From: Gordonia alkaliphila
GTDB lineage: Bacteria; Actinomycetota; Actinomycetes; Mycobacteriales; Mycobacteriaceae
Direction: 5' to 3'
DNA length: 64,000 nucleotides
NCBI RefSeq assembly: GCF_023017165.1
Contig: NZ_JALKBW010000001.1
Span: 2,542,001-2,606,000 of the forward strand
Below the pieces are notes generated by a model that ran no database searches, was not told where the DNA came from, and worked only from the letters and a program-made list of their open reading frames with translations. Made by a program: the position numbers and the translations under genes. This document shows, piece after piece, positions 1 to 9,430 of this stretch. Position 1 is the stretch's first letter; every line of letters begins with the position of its first letter.

Positions 1-18
1 CTTCGTCTCTGCAGTCAC
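1..18 (-). CDS. possible first codons of an AccE5-like gene (partial)
   Basis: Directly downstream of accD5 on the same strand, a GTG at 18-16 opens a frame reading V-T-A-E-T-K to the window edge. An AGAAGG-like ribosome site lies about 11 nt before it. In mycobacteria accD5 is followed by the small epsilon subunit gene accE5, whose product starts similarly. Only six codons are visible, so the call rests on position and a plausible start. Confidence 0.3.
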
Positions 19-47
19 GTCTTCGACACCCTTCTCGCTCGCTGCGC

Positions 48-1673
48 TCACAGGGGGATGTTCCCGTGCTTCTTGGGCGGCAACTGCACGTACTTGCGCT
101 CCAGCAGGCGCAGCGCGTTCGCGATCTGGCCGCGGGTGTGGCTGGGCGGGATCACCGCGTCGACGTAACCGCGTTCGGCGGCCACGTACGGGTTCACCAG
201 GGTGTCCTCGTACTCCTGCTGGAGTTCCAGGCGCAGCGCGTCGACGTCGGTGCCGTTGGCCTCGGCCTCCTTGAGCTGGCCGCGGTAGACGAAGCCCACC
301 GCGCCCGAGGCGCCCATCACCGCGATCTGCGCGGTCGGCCACGCCAGGTTCACGTCGGCGCCCATGTGCTTGGAGCCCATCACATCGTATGCGCCGCCGT
401 AGGCCTTGCGGGTGATGACGGTGATCTTGCCGACGGTGGCCTCGCCGTACGCGTACAGCAGCTTGGCGCCGCGGCGAATGATGCCGTTGTACTCCTGGTC
501 GGTGCCCGGCAGGAAGCCCGGGACGTCGACCAGGGTGATGATCGGGACGTTGAAGGCGTCGCAGGTCCGCACGAAGCGGGCGGCCTTCTCCGAGGCGTCG
601 ATGTCCAGGCAGCCGGCGAACTGGGTCGGCTGGTTGGCGACGATGCCGACGCTGCGGCCGTCGACGCGACCGAAGCCGACGATGATGTTCATCGCGCGCT
701 CGGCCTGCACCTCGAGGAACTCGTCGTCGTCGAGCAGACGGCGGATCACCTCGTGCATGTCGTACGGCTGGTTCGGGGAGTCCGGGATCAGCGTGTCCAG
801 CTCGAGGTCTTCCTCGGTGAGGTTGTCCTCGATGGAGCCGACGCGGTCCGGCGCAGGCAGGCGCGGGGCCTCGGCGCGGTTGTTGCTCGGCAGGTAGCTG
901 AGCAGTTCCTTGACGTACTCCAGGGCGTCCATCTCGTCGTCGGCGACGTAGTGGGCCACGCCCGAGCGGGTCATGTGGGTGTGGGCGCCGCCCAGATCCT
1001 CCATGGTGACGTCCTCGCCGGTGACCGTCTTGATCACGTCGGGGCCGGTCACGAACATCTGGCTGGTCTTGTCCACCATCACCGTGAAGTCGGTGAGCGC
1101 GGGGGAGTAGACGTGGCCGCCGGCGGCGGGGCCCATGATCAGCGAGATCTGCGGGATCACACCGGACGCGCGGACGTTGCGGTGGAAGATCTCACCGTAC
1201 AGACCGAGCGAGACCACGCCCTCCTGGATGCGGGCGCCCGCGCCCTCGTTGATGCCGATCAGCGGGCGACCGGTCTTCACCGCGAGATCCATGACCTTCA
1301 CGATCTTCTCGCCGTAGACCTCGCCGAGGCTGCCGCCGAAGACGGTGACGTCCTGGCTGAAGACGCAGACCTCGCGGCCGTCGACGGTGCCGTAGCCGAC
1401 GACGACGCCGTCGCCGACCGGGCGCTTGTCGGCCAGACCGAAGTTGGTGGCGCGGTGGCGGGCCAGTGCGTCGAGTTCCACGAAGGAGCCCTCGTCGAGC
1501 AGGTTGATGATGCGTTCGCGGGCGGTCATCTTGCCCTTGGCATGCACCTTCTCGACGGCGGCCTCGCCGGCGGGATGCTCGGCGTCGGCCAGCCGATTGC
1601 GGAGATCGGCCAGCTTGCCGGCCGTGGTGTGGATGTCGGGAGCGGCGGCGTCGTCGCGGCGAGCAGTGGTCAT
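48..1673 (-). CDS. accD5: propionyl/acyl-CoA carboxylase beta subunit (AccD5-like)
   Basis: This is the carboxyltransferase subunit that moves CO2 from biotin to propionyl- or acetyl-CoA, giving methylmalonyl- or malonyl-CoA for fatty and mycolic acid precursors. At 541 residues it is full length. The N half carries the GAGARIQEG and [12 protein letters not shown] blocks that build an oxyanion pocket; the C half carries GAYDVMG and [11 protein letters not shown], typical of bacterial AccD/PccB. It is divergent from birA, whose product biotinylates the partner alpha subunit; that arrangement is also remembered for M. tuberculosis. ATG at 1673 is the natural start, with only a weak ribosome site. 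The exact acyl-CoA preference cannot be read from sequence. Confidence 0.95.
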   Translation of the reverse strand: MTTARRDDAAAPDIHTTAGKLADLRNRLADAEHPAGEAAVEKVHAKGKMTARERIINLLDEGSFVELDALARHRATNFGLADKRPVGDGVVVGYGTVDGREVCVFSQDVTVFGGSLGEVYGEKIVKVMDLAVKTGRPLIGINEGAGARIQEGVVSLGLYGEIFHRNVRASGVIPQISLIMGPAAGGHVYSPALTDFTVMVDKTSQMFVTGPDVIKTVTGEDVTMEDLGGAHTHMTRSGVAHYVADDEMDALEYVKELLSYLPSNNRAEAPRLPAPDRVGSIEDNLTEEDLELDTLIPDSPNQPYDMHEVIRRLLDDDEFLEVQAERAMNIIVGFGRVDGRSVGIVANQPTQFAGCLDIDASEKAARFVRTCDAFNVPIITLVDVPGFLPGTDQEYNGIIRRGAKLLYAYGEATVGKITVITRKAYGGAYDVMGSKHMGADVNLAWPTAQIAVMGASGAVGFVYRGQLKEAEANGTDVDALRLELQQEYEDTLVNPYVAAERGYVDAVIPPSHTRGQIANALRLLERKYVQLPPKKHGNIPL

Positions 1674-1772
1674 GGGATCTCATGCTAACGAGAGTCGGGC
1701 CGCGAGTGTGAACCGCCACAGGTACTGGCCAGTAGAAATGGGCGTCGCATCCGGTGCGCGCACCCGCGAGAT

Positions 1773-1778
1773 TAGGCT
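1773..1778 (+). promoter_or_regulatory. -10 box of birA, leaderless
   Basis: TAGGCT ends 7 nt before the GTG of birA. This spacing puts the transcript start on or next to the start codon. No ribosome site is visible between them. Confidence 0.6.
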
Positions 1779-1785
1779 CGACGTC

Positions 1786-2607
1786 GTGAACTCTCCCGTG
1801 CTGCCCGACCCCGTCGCCCTCGCCGCCGCGTTGACCGATACCCGTTGGCGGGAGGTCGCGGTGGTCGCCGCGACCGGTTCGACCAACGCCGACCTCGTGG
1901 CCCGGGCCGGCGAGGGGGACGCCGCGGTGGACGGCGCGGTGCTGATCGCCGGTGAGCAGACCGCGGGCCGCGGCCGGTACGCGCGGGTGTGGCAGACCCC
2001 GCCCGGACAGCTGGCGGTGTCCGCGGCGCTGCGGGTGGAGGCCGAGCAGACGCCCGCGGTGGGGTGGCTGTCGTTGCTGACCGGGCTGGCCGTGCGCGAG
2101 GCGGTCGTCGAGGTGACCGGCGTCGCGGTGGACCTCAAATGGCCCAACGACGTCCTGGTGCCCGCCGACGGACGAAAGCTCTCTGGCATCCTGTGCGAAT
2201 TCGTGCCGTCGCCGAGCGGTGGCGGGGTGGCCGTGATCGGCACCGGGCTCAATCTGGATCTGACGCAGGCGCAGCCGCGGCTGGAGACCGCCGCCTGCCT
2301 GCGGGAGCTCACGGGCGGCGCGGTGGATCCCACCGCGCTGGCCGCCGCGTACCTGCGGGCCCTGTCCGGACTGCTGGATCGGTGGCCCGCCGAGCTGCCC
2401 GCGCTGGCCGAGCGGTACCGCCGCGCCTCCGCGACGTTGGGCAAACGGGTGCGCCTGATCCTGCCCGGCGACACCGAGGTGGTCGGGACCGCCGTCGACG
2501 TCGACGACGAAGGGCGCATCGTGGTGGACGGGGTGGACGGGGAGAAGGGGGAGAACGGCCGCGTGGCGGCCTCGGCCGGCGACGTGACGCACCTGCGCCT
2601 CACCTGA
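1786..2607 (+). CDS. birA: biotin--[acetyl-CoA carboxylase] ligase
   Basis: It activates biotin as biotinyl-AMP and attaches it to the biotin carrier domain of acyl-CoA carboxylases. The 273-residue protein has the biotin-binding loop GRGRYARVW and the KWPNDV block of the BPL/LplA fold, then a small C-terminal beta domain. It lacks an N-terminal helix-turn-helix, so it is a group I, non-repressor ligase. The frame is open far upstream, but GTG 1786 is chosen because homology begins there and a TAGGCT box sits 7 nt before it. Its neighbour accD5 fits the role. A UUCG-loop hairpin follows the stop. Confidence 0.93.
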   Translation: MNSPVLPDPVALAAALTDTRWREVAVVAATGSTNADLVARAGEGDAAVDGAVLIAGEQTAGRGRYARVWQTPPGQLAVSAALRVEAEQTPAVGWLSLLTGLAVREAVVEVTGVAVDLKWPNDVLVPADGRKLSGILCEFVPSPSGGGVAVIGTGLNLDLTQAQPRLETAACLRELTGGAVDPTALAAAYLRALSGLLDRWPAELPALAERYRRASATLGKRVRLILPGDTEVVGTAVDVDDEGRIVVDGVDGEKGENGRVAASAGDVTHLRLT

Positions 2608-2625
2608 CCGGGCGGGACAGGTCCG

Positions 2626-2649
2626 GTCCGGGGCGTTCGCGCCCCGGAC
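2626..2649. terminator. bidirectional terminator hairpin with TTCG loop
   Basis: A perfect 10-bp stem (2626-2635 with 2640-2649) closes a TTCG tetraloop. It lies between the convergent birA and the minus-strand membrane gene, whose stop codon begins at 2650. There is no U tract, which is common for actinobacterial terminators. Confidence 0.75.
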
Positions 2650-3252
2650 TCAGTGACGCTGTTTGCTGCGGTTGCCCATCGTCGGGATCAGGGACAGCAC
2701 CGGCAGGCCGATGCACACGTGCAGCACGCCGGTCGCGAGGCCGCGCCAGATGTCGCCGTCGGCGGCCAGCGGGACCACGAACGCCGCGATGATCAGCAAT
2801 CCGACGATCCAGCGGTAGAAGCTGTCCGGCGTCGGGGTGACCAGCTGCAGCAGGTACCAGAGGGCGCCGCCGACGAGGGCGGTGATGAAGCCGGCGAGTG
2901 CGAACCAGTACTCGCCGCCCGGCTCCAAGGGATTCCAGGCGCCAAACTGGCCGGTCGCGGTCACCGCGCGGGCGATGAGTCCGATGATCCAGGCGACCAG
3001 CCACGCGGCCAGACCGGTCACCACACCGGTCATGAAGACGCCGCCGGCGAACAGCAGGGGATCGACGTCGGGGCGGCGGCTCGGGCGCTGCGGCGCGGGC
3101 TGACTCGACTGGGGGTAGCCCGACTGGGTGTAGCCGGACTGGGTCTGGCCGGACTGGGTGGGCGGATAGTTCGGGTATCCGCCCGGGTCGGCGCTGTACG
3201 CGCGGGTCGACGGCGACTGCCTGCGGGGGTCACGCGGATCGGAGTAGGTCAT
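2650..3252 (-). CDS. small membrane protein with Gln/Ser/Tyr-rich N-terminus
   Basis: Function is not recognised. The first ~65 residues are hydrophilic and repetitive (TQSG/YTQSG/YPQS runs, then proline- and arginine-rich). Four hydrophobic segments follow, at about residues 70-95, 115-138, 148-165 and 170-190, so it is probably an inner-membrane protein with a cytoplasmic low-complexity tail. The layout recalls small actinobacterial DUF6069-like proteins, but I cannot confirm the family. It converges on birA. ATG 3252 is preceded by a modest AGGGA site. Confidence 0.7.
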   Translation of the reverse strand: MTYSDPRDPRRQSPSTRAYSADPGGYPNYPPTQSGQTQSGYTQSGYPQSSQPAPQRPSRRPDVDPLLFAGGVFMTGVVTGLAAWLVAWIIGLIARAVTATGQFGAWNPLEPGGEYWFALAGFITALVGGALWYLLQLVTPTPDSFYRWIVGLLIIAAFVVPLAADGDIWRGLATGVLHVCIGLPVLSLIPTMGNRSKQRH

Positions 3253-3344
3253 CTGGTCCCTGCCTGTGGTCTGCGGTGGTGCCGCTCGCGGGCGGCGCGG
3301 ACTCCTGGCTCAAGTGTAACGGCGGCGCTGCGTCGGCCGCCGAC

Positions 3345-3350
3345 TACGCT
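3345..3350 (+). promoter_or_regulatory. -10 box of the PH-domain gene, leaderless
   Basis: TACGCT lies 7 nt before ATG 3358 with no ribosome site between, the leaderless layout seen repeatedly in this window. Confidence 0.55.
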
Positions 3351-3357
3351 GTGGCCT

Positions 3358-3876
3358 ATGGCATACCCGCGGGACAATCTGGCCCCCGACGAGGTCGTGG
3401 TGGTGCACCGGCATCCGCACTGGAAGTCGTTGGTGCCCCCGATTCTGCTGTTCTGGTTGATCACCGCCGTGTGCGGGCTGGGTCTGGGCCTGCTGTGGGG
3501 TTCGCAGGACTCCGAGGCGACACAGACCTGGGGGACGGTGGCGATCGCGGTGGTGTGGGGGCTGTGCACCGTCTGGTGGCTGATCCGCCCCCTGCTGACC
3601 TGGCGCTTCACCCATTTCGTGGTGACCGATCGGCGGGTGATCTACCGGACCGGCATCCTGACCCGCTCGGGCATCGACATTCCGATCAGCCGGATCAACA
3701 CCGTCGAGTTCGAGCACGGCCTGATCGATCGTCTGCTGCGCACCGGCTCGCTGCAGATCCAGTCGGCCTCCGAGGATCCGCTGACCTTCGCCGACATTCC
3801 GCGCGTCGAAGCGGTGCACGCCCTGCTCTACGAGCAACTGCTCGACGATCCCGACGACGACTGGGGGCGACGGTGA
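3358..3876 (+). CDS. PH-domain (YdbS/bPH2-like) membrane protein
   Basis: This 172-residue protein has two membrane segments at about residues 27-48 and 60-80, followed by a bacterial pleckstrin-homology-like domain (VVTDRRVIYRTGILTR, then the DIPISRINTVEFEHG block). Such proteins sit in the membrane with the PH domain in the cytoplasm; the ligand is usually unknown. Its stop overlaps the GTG of the response regulator gene (GTGA), so the two are translationally coupled. From memory, the M. tuberculosis gene beside birA is of the same type. The role here is unknown. Confidence 0.8.
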   Translation: MAYPRDNLAPDEVVVVHRHPHWKSLVPPILLFWLITAVCGLGLGLLWGSQDSEATQTWGTVAIAVVWGLCTVWWLIRPLLTWRFTHFVVTDRRVIYRTGILTRSGIDIPISRINTVEFEHGLIDRLLRTGSLQIQSASEDPLTFADIPRVEAVHALLYEQLLDDPDDDWGRR

Positions 3877-4559
3877 CCGGCGGCCGCGCGATACTGCTCG
3901 GCGAGGACGATCCGGCGATCGCGCAGCCGCTGGCCCGTGCCCTCAAACGCGAGGGCAACGACTGCACGGTGGTCGAGTCCGGCCCGGCCGCGCTGGCCGC
4001 CGCCGTGTCCGGCGCGTACGCGCTGGTGATCCTGGATCTCGGGCTGCCGGGCATGGACGGGCTGGAGGTGTGCCGACGAATCCGCGTCGAACGACCGCAG
4101 TTGGCCGTGTTGATGCTGACCGCGCGCACCGACGAAGTGGACTTCGTGGTGGGCCTGGACGCGGGCGCCGACGACTACGTCGGCAAACCCTTCCGACTGG
4201 CCGAACTGCTGGCTCGGGTGCGGGCGCTGCTGCGGCGCAGCGCTGGCGCCGACGATGTGGTCCTCGACAGTGGTGACCTCCAGCTCGACGCGCGGGCGCG
4301 GCGGGTGGTGATGGACGGCCGCGAACTGACGCTCGCCAACCGCGAATTCGACCTGCTGCGCTGTCTGATGGAGACGCCCGGGCAGGTCCGGACCCGCGAC
4401 GAGATCATGACCGAGGTCTGGGGTTCGACGGACCTGCGGTCGTCCAAGACGCTCGACATGCACATCTCGTGGGTGCGCAGAAAGCTCGGCGACGACCAGC
4501 CGGGCCGACGCAAGCACATCGCGACGGTGCGCGGCGTCGGCTTCCGATTCGACCCGTAG
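3873..4559 (+). CDS. OmpR/PhoB-family response regulator
   Basis: A two-component DNA-binding regulator of 228 residues. The receiver domain (1-115) has acidic pocket D12/D13, phospho-acceptor D55 in VILDLGLPG, T83 and K105. The winged-helix output domain (130-228) ends in RGVGFRF. GTG 3873 overlaps the stop of the PH-domain gene, and the histidine kinase starts 3 nt after the stop, so all three are one unit. The signal and targets are not deducible; the coupled membrane protein may take part in sensing. Confidence 0.93.
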   Translation: MTGGRAILLGEDDPAIAQPLARALKREGNDCTVVESGPAALAAAVSGAYALVILDLGLPGMDGLEVCRRIRVERPQLAVLMLTARTDEVDFVVGLDAGADDYVGKPFRLAELLARVRALLRRSAGADDVVLDSGDLQLDARARRVVMDGRELTLANREFDLLRCLMETPGQVRTRDEIMTEVWGSTDLRSSKTLDMHISWVRRKLGDDQPGRRKHIATVRGVGFRFDP

Positions 4560-4562
4560 CGC

Positions 4563-5879
4563 ATGCGTCGTCGTCTGCTTCGGGCCATGATCGCCACCAT
4601 GCTGGCGCTGGCGGTGCTACTCGGCGTGCCGCTGACCACGCTGACGTGGACCGGGATCTCGTTGGCCGCCCACGAGGACCTGGCCGACCGGCTCAAGAGG
4701 ATCTCCGAGTACGTGCTGACCGAGGAGACCGCGGGTCGGTTGAGCGGACCGGAGGCGCTGGACCTGGACGACTTCCGTCTGTTGGTGCCCGGCAACGGCA
4801 CGCTGGTGCTGCTCGGCCCCTCCGGGGTGGAGCAGGTGGGCCAACCGGCCGCCGAGCACGAGCTGTCCGAATCGGTGAATCTGGGACCGGGCTACGTGTT
4901 GACGCTGTCCATCCCGCGCAACGACGTGCGGTCGCGGCAATGGATCGCGGTGGCGGTGGTGGTGGTGGTGATCCTCGCGATGCTCGCCGTGGGCGTTCTG
5001 GTCGCCGTCGTCACGGTGCGACGGATGACGCAACCGCTGGAACAGGTGGCCACCCGCGCCTCGGCGATGGCGCGCGGCGACCTGAGTTCGCCCTGGCCGT
5101 ACTACGGGATCGACGAACTGGACCGCGTGACCACCGCGCTGTCGGAAGCGAACACCGCGGTGGTGCGTCGCCTGGAACAGGAGGGGCAGGTGATCGGCGA
5201 TGCCTCCCACCAGCTGCGCAGCCGTCTCACCGCGATTCACCTGCATCTGGACGAGCTGACCCTGCACCCGGATCCGGAGGTGGTCAGCGAGGCCGCCGAG
5301 ACGGTGGCCCTGGTGGAGAAGCTGACCGCTGAGCTCGACGAGTTCGTCGCCGCCTCACGCTCGACGGGCGGCGAGCGCGCGCTGGTGGACGTGCCCGAGC
5401 TGCTTTACGCCCTGGCGGGCGACCACGACGCGATGTTCAGCGCGGAGGGCCGACGGATCGCCGTCGAGGTCGACGGCACGCCGTCGCCGGTGCACGGCGG
5501 GCCGGGTCGTCTGCGCGAGGCTCTCAGCGCGTTGCTCGACAATTCGCTCCGCCACGGCGACGGCACCGTCACCCTGCGCGTGGAGGAGTTGGAGTCCGCG
5601 GAGGTGGTGCGTATCGCGGTGTCCGACGAGGGGGTGGGCGTGCCCGACGAGTTGGCGCCGGAGGTCTTCCGGCGCGGCTTCTCCGGTGGATCCAGCAGCG
5701 GCGTCGGACTGTCGCTGGCGCGGGCGCTCGTCGAGGCCGACGGCGGCCGACTGGACTTGGCGGCACGACGGCCAGCGGTGTTCACGATCGTGCTGCCGAC
5801 CGGGCCGAGCGGCTCGGGCGGGCCCGGCGGGGGCCTGGTGTCGCCCGAATTCAGGCGTGGCCCAGTTCCTCATCGGTGA
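4563..5879 (+). CDS. sensor histidine kinase
   Basis: Partner of the preceding regulator, 438 residues. Two membrane helices (about 8-28 and 127-150) flank a ~100-residue extracytoplasmic sensor. A HAMP linker follows (151-205), then the dimerisation/phosphotransfer helix with H216 in DASHQLRSRL, the N box around N327 (LLDNSLRHG), the DEGVGVP G1 box at 355-361 and a glycine-rich G2 box. The tail runs 29 bp into the 3' end of the opposite-strand GtrA gene, an unusually long convergent overlap. The stimulus is unknown. Confidence 0.93.
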   Translation: MRRRLLRAMIATMLALAVLLGVPLTTLTWTGISLAAHEDLADRLKRISEYVLTEETAGRLSGPEALDLDDFRLLVPGNGTLVLLGPSGVEQVGQPAAEHELSESVNLGPGYVLTLSIPRNDVRSRQWIAVAVVVVVILAMLAVGVLVAVVTVRRMTQPLEQVATRASAMARGDLSSPWPYYGIDELDRVTTALSEANTAVVRRLEQEGQVIGDASHQLRSRLTAIHLHLDELTLHPDPEVVSEAAETVALVEKLTAELDEFVAASRSTGGERALVDVPELLYALAGDHDAMFSAEGRRIAVEVDGTPSPVHGGPGRLREALSALLDNSLRHGDGTVTLRVEELESAEVVRIAVSDEGVGVPDELAPEVFRRGFSGGSSSGVGLSLARALVEADGGRLDLAARRPAVFTIVLPTGPSGSGGPGGGLVSPEFRRGPVPHR

Positions 5880-6411
5880 GTTCTTCGGGCGTGGGATCGA
5901 GGTCGGTGGAACCGCCCTGGCCGCCGGGCAGCTGCTGCTCGGGGAACGCGAAGCGGCGCAGCGCCCAGAAACGGAAGGCCATCTGCAGCAGATTGCCCAG
6001 GATGAAGGCGAGCACGAAGTCGACCACCGCCAACTCCACGGCGCCGAGGTTGTGGCGCATGTCGAAGACGTTGTTGCCCAGCCACAGCGGTGCGGCGGCC
6101 AGCACCACGCCGATGCCGCTGATCGCGAAGAACAGCAGGGCCTCGTGGTGTCGGGCGCGTCCGCCGCGGTTCTTGAACGCCCATTCGGCGTTGAGGATGT
6201 AGCTCAGAATGGTGGCGATCACGCCGGAGATGATCTTCGCGACCACCGGCTTCTCTTCGAGGACGGTGAAGATCAGGCCGTAGTAGATGGCCATGTCCAC
6301 CACGAAGGTGGTGCCGCCCACGATGGCGAACTTGATGAACTCGGAGTATCGCAGTGCCAAGCGATGCAGGGGGTCGGGCAGCAGGGAGGCAAGCCCGTCG
6401 ATGGATGGCAC
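5851..6411 (-). CDS. GtrA family membrane protein
   Basis: This 186-residue protein has four hydrophobic helices (about 25-45, 55-75, 92-112 and 125-145) and the N-terminal FAIVGGTTFVVDMAIYYGL signature of the GtrA/DPMS family. Members help move or modify polyprenyl-linked sugars at the membrane; in mycobacteria a relative acts in arabinogalactan assembly. The GTG start at 6411 has a TACAAT box (6420-6425) 8 nt upstream. Gene order birA-PH-GtrA-purK matches what I recall for M. tuberculosis. Its substrate is not known. Confidence 0.87.
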   Translation of the reverse strand: MPSIDGLASLLPDPLHRLALRYSEFIKFAIVGGTTFVVDMAIYYGLIFTVLEEKPVVAKIISGVIATILSYILNAEWAFKNRGGRARHHEALLFFAISGIGVVLAAAPLWLGNNVFDMRHNLGAVELAVVDFVLAFILGNLLQMAFRFWALRRFAFPEQQLPGGQGGSTDLDPTPEELTDEELGHA

Positions 6412-6419
6412 AAAGAGTC

Positions 6420-6425
6420 ATTGTA
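6420..6425 (-). promoter_or_regulatory. -10 box of the GtrA gene
   Basis: TACAAT on the minus strand ends 8 nt before the GTG start at 6411, a near-leaderless arrangement. Confidence 0.45.
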
Positions 6426-6558
6426 GGGCTCCCGCGGTGCGGGCCGGAATCGTCGGCCCGGTTTGTGAGCCATTCGGTCCCGGGTACCGGGCCGAATCCG
6501 TCCGGTGCCCGGGGCCTCGTTGTGCCGATCGGGCGCCGATCGTGCCAGGATTGGCACC

Positions 6559-7830
6559 GTGAGTACGCCTTCTCCTTCCTCCCGCGCTGCTTCCCCCCGT
6601 GCTGCATCCTCCGGGGGCGGTCTGCCGACGGTCACCATGATCGGCGGCGGACAGCTGGCCCGCATGACCCACCAGTCCGCGATCGCGCTGGGCCAGTGCC
6701 TGCGCGTGCTCGCCGGGTCGGCGAGCGAGCCGGCCGCGGCGGTGAGCCCGGACGTGGTCCTCGGATCGCACGACGACCTCGACGACCTGTTGCGCGCGGC
6801 CGAGGGCGCGGTGGCGCTGACTTTCGATCACGAGGGCGTGCCCGTGGACCATCTGCGGGCGCTGGAGGCGCGCGGCGTGGTGGTCCGGCCGCCGTCCGCG
6901 GCCCTGCAGTACGCGCAGGACAAAATGCTCATGCGTGAGCGGCTCGCGAAGCTGGGGCTGCCGGTGCCCGCGTTCGTCGACCTGTCCGGTGACGTCGCCG
7001 CGGCCCGCGCCGCGCTGATCGAGTTCGGCGCCGCCCAGGACTGGCAGATCGTGCTGAAGGCGGTGCGCGGCGGGTACGACGGCCGCGGCGTCTGGCTGAT
7101 CGACGGCGACGAGGCCGCCGCGTTGGCGGCCTTCGACGCCGCTGCGGGCGGCGACACCGTGCTGATGGCCGAGCAGAAGGTGCCGATGGCGCGCGAGCTC
7201 TCGGCCATGATCGCCCGGTCCCCGCACGGCCAGGGCGCGGCCTGGCCGGTGGTGGAGACCATCCAGCGCAAGGGCCAGTGCGCCGTCGTGCTGGCGCCTG
7301 CGCCCGGATTGGACCCCGAGACCGCCCAGCGCGCCCAGCAGATGGCGCTGGCGCTGGCCGACGAACTCGGCGTGGTCGGCAACATGGCGATGGAGCTGTT
7401 CGAGACCGTCGACGGCGACCTCGTCGTCAACGAGCTGGCGATGCGCCCGCACAACAGCGGCCACTGGACCATGGACGGCGCCGTCACGTCGCAGTTCGAG
7501 CAGCACCTGCGCGCGGTCCTCGACTACCCGCTCGGGGCCACCGCCGCCACGTCCGACGTCGTGGTGATGGCGAACATCCTCGGCGCCGAGCAGGCGCCGA
7601 CGATGTCGATGGACGAGCGCCTGCACCACCTGATGGCACGGATGCCCGAGGCCAAGGTGCACCTGTACGGCAAGGACGAGCGGCCCGACCGCAAGGTGGG
7701 CCACCTCAACATCGTCGGCCGACCGGGCCAGAGCCTCGACGATGTCCGCGAGCGCGCCGAGCGTGCCGCACACTGGATGAGCCACGGCGTCTGGACCGAC
7801 GGCTGGGATCCCCACGAAGGAGAGAACTGA
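6559..7830 (+). CDS. purK: N5-carboxyaminoimidazole ribonucleotide synthase
   Basis: ATP-grasp enzyme of purine synthesis: AIR + bicarbonate + ATP gives N5-CAIR, the substrate of PurE next door. Length is 423 residues. The N-terminal [10 protein letters not shown] block is diagnostic of PurK, and the central ATP-grasp domain has [15 protein letters not shown] and [17 protein letters not shown] 6559 is chosen because a CAGGAT box stands 7 nt before it. The purE ATG follows the stop after one base. About 20 extra Ser/Ala/Pro residues precede the conserved start. Confidence 0.96.
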   Translation: MSTPSPSSRAASPRAASSGGGLPTVTMIGGGQLARMTHQSAIALGQCLRVLAGSASEPAAAVSPDVVLGSHDDLDDLLRAAEGAVALTFDHEGVPVDHLRALEARGVVVRPPSAALQYAQDKMLMRERLAKLGLPVPAFVDLSGDVAAARAALIEFGAAQDWQIVLKAVRGGYDGRGVWLIDGDEAAALAAFDAAAGGDTVLMAEQKVPMARELSAMIARSPHGQGAAWPVVETIQRKGQCAVVLAPAPGLDPETAQRAQQMALALADELGVVGNMAMELFETVDGDLVVNELAMRPHNSGHWTMDGAVTSQFEQHLRAVLDYPLGATAATSDVVVMANILGAEQAPTMSMDERLHHLMARMPEAKVHLYGKDERPDRKVGHLNIVGRPGQSLDDVRERAERAAHWMSHGVWTDGWDPHEGEN

Positions 7831-7831
7831 C

Positions 7832-8356
7832 ATGGCTGAAACCCCGGCAGGCCCCCCGGCCCCGCGCGTCGGACTGATCATGGGCAGCGACTCGGACTGG
7901 CCGGTGCTCAAGCCGGCCGCCGAGGCCCTCGCCGAATTCGGCGTGCCCTTCGAGGTCGGCGTGATGTCGGCGCACCGCACCCCGGGCCGCATGCTCGACT
8001 ACGCGCAGACCGCCGCCGACCGCGGCGTACAGGTGATCATCGCGGGCGCCGGCGGCGCCGCGCACCTGCCCGGCATGGTGGCCGCGGCCACCCCGCTGCC
8101 GGTGATCGGCGTGCCGGTGCCGCTGAAGTACCTGGACGGCATGGATTCGCTCCTGTCGATCGTGCAGATGCCCTCCGGTGTGCCGGTCGCGACCGTGTCC
8201 ATCGGCGGCGGCCGCAACGCCGGTCTGCTGGCGGTCCGCATCCTGGGCGCCACCGACGCGCGACTGCGCGCCGGGATGGCCGAGTTCCAGGCCGACCTGC
8301 AGGCCATCGTCCTGGAGAAGGACGAGAAGCTGCGTCGTTCGATCCTCGAAGACTGA
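7832..8356 (+). CDS. purE: N5-CAIR mutase, class I PurE
   Basis: It converts N5-CAIR to CAIR, the step after PurK. The 174-residue protein carries GSDSDW (18-23), the catalytic SAHRTP loop with H48, and [12 protein letters not shown], all hallmarks of the octameric class I enzyme. GAAGGAGAG gives a strong ribosome site inside the end of purK, and the two genes are separated by one nucleotide. The DinB-like gene starts 2 nt downstream, so it probably shares the transcript. Confidence 0.97.
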   Translation: MAETPAGPPAPRVGLIMGSDSDWPVLKPAAEALAEFGVPFEVGVMSAHRTPGRMLDYAQTAADRGVQVIIAGAGGAAHLPGMVAAATPLPVIGVPVPLKYLDGMDSLLSIVQMPSGVPVATVSIGGGRNAGLLAVRILGATDARLRAGMAEFQADLQAIVLEKDEKLRRSILED

Positions 8357-8358
8357 GC

Positions 8359-8862
8359 ATGCCGGGCGCGTCCGAGCGCGACGCGGCGCTGGAGGCCGCC
8401 TACGCGGTGGTGGCGGGTGAAACCTTCGACACCATCGCGGCCGTGCTGGACCGGTGCGACGATCGCACCGTCAACGCCGTCGTCGCGGAGGTGCCCGGCA
8501 TGAATTCGGTGTTCGCGCTGGTGACGCACCTGGACGGCGTGATCGCCGACTGGGGCGGCAACCTGGTGGCCGGGGAGAAGATCCCGCGCGACCGGGCCGG
8601 AGAGTTCGCCGCGACCGGCACCGTCGAGCAGGCCCGCGCCCTGGTGGATCGGATGCGCGATCGGCTGCCGCGGTACGTTCACCGCGCTTTGGCCGACGGG
8701 ATCGCCGACCGCTCGGCCATCGGCTCCACCCGCGCCGACGCCGCGGCCGCGACCGGAGAGTTCGTGATCCTGCATCTGCTTCGCGAACTCACCCAGCGCA
8801 CCGGTCACCTGCAGATCTGCGCCGACCTCGTCGCCGGAGGAGAGGCCGCCGGCGCGAGGTGA
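8359..8862 (+). CDS. DinB/DUF664-like four-helix protein
   Basis: A 167-residue mostly helical protein. VTHLDG near residue 51 and RTGHLQI near residue 150 place histidines as in the DinB/mycothiol-dependent metalloenzyme superfamily, whose members bind a metal and often use mycothiol as thiol donor. It begins 2 nt after purE, so it is probably cotranscribed, though no link with purine synthesis is evident. The substrate is unknown. Confidence 0.72.
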   Translation: MPGASERDAALEAAYAVVAGETFDTIAAVLDRCDDRTVNAVVAEVPGMNSVFALVTHLDGVIADWGGNLVAGEKIPRDRAGEFAATGTVEQARALVDRMRDRLPRYVHRALADGIADRSAIGSTRADAAAATGEFVILHLLRELTQRTGHLQICADLVAGGEAAGAR

Positions 8863-8872
8863 CCGGGGCCGG

Positions 8873-9364
8873 TCACCACTGAAAGGTGCCGGTGGCCCGG
8901 TTCGCGTCCACGCACACGACCACGTCGTCGCCGGCTTCCCAGGTGGCCTTGTTCGGGTAGGCGAAGTTCAGCGTCTTCTGCGGATTCGCCACACCCTGCA
9001 GGCGACTGCATTCGTCGACGGCGATGAAGTACATGTTCGGGAAGGCCGGGTAGGGGATGCCCGGGGTGGTGGCGCCGCCGCCGCGGCGGATCTCCGTTCG
9101 GAACGGCCCGGCCGCCAGCACCGGCGCGCTGTCGGGCGTGTCGCAGTCGACCACGGTCAGCGTCGAGACGCCCTGCATGCTGCCCGAGGCGAGCTCGGTG
9201 TTGAGGACGCAGTCGCCGACACGGACCTGGCCCAGCGGCGTCGGCCGGGGTGCTGCAGTGGTGCTGGTGGACGACGACGACGGCGCGGCGGCCTCGTCCG
9301 CCGTGCCACAGCCGACGACGAGCGTGAGAGCACCGACCACAACGGCGGTCGCGAGAGTCTTCAT
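8873..9364 (-). CDS. small secreted lipoprotein, septum-formation-like layout
   Basis: This 163-residue protein has a lipoprotein signal peptide with lipobox VVGC (C19) and a Ser/Thr/Pro-rich spacer. The C-terminal domain starts VGDCV and has spaced cysteines (VVDCDTP, VDECSR, VVVCVD), resembling the septum-formation domain of actinobacterial secreted proteins. The family call is tentative. The ATG is leaderless, with TAGGTT (9371-9376) 6 nt upstream. It converges on the DinB-like gene. Confidence 0.7.
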   Translation of the reverse strand: MKTLATAVVVGALTLVVGCGTADEAAAPSSSSTSTTAAPRPTPLGQVRVGDCVLNTELASGSMQGVSTLTVVDCDTPDSAPVLAAGPFRTEIRRGGGATTPGIPYPAFPNMYFIAVDECSRLQGVANPQKTLNFAYPNKATWEAGDDVVVCVDANRATGTFQW

Positions 9365-9370
9365 GCCACG

Positions 9371-9376
9371 AACCTA
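9371..9376 (-). promoter_or_regulatory. -10 box of the lipoprotein gene, leaderless
   Basis: TAGGTT on the minus strand lies 6 nt before the ATG at 9364. Confidence 0.55.
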
Positions 9377-9430
9377 GCCGGGCCGGCTCAATCCGTCGGA
9401 CCCCGGCCGCGGCGGCACCCTCACACAAAG

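Noticed and set aside
66-1688. A 540-codon plus-strand frame opposite accD5
   Set aside because: Val/Ala/Asp/His-rich complement of a conserved gene.
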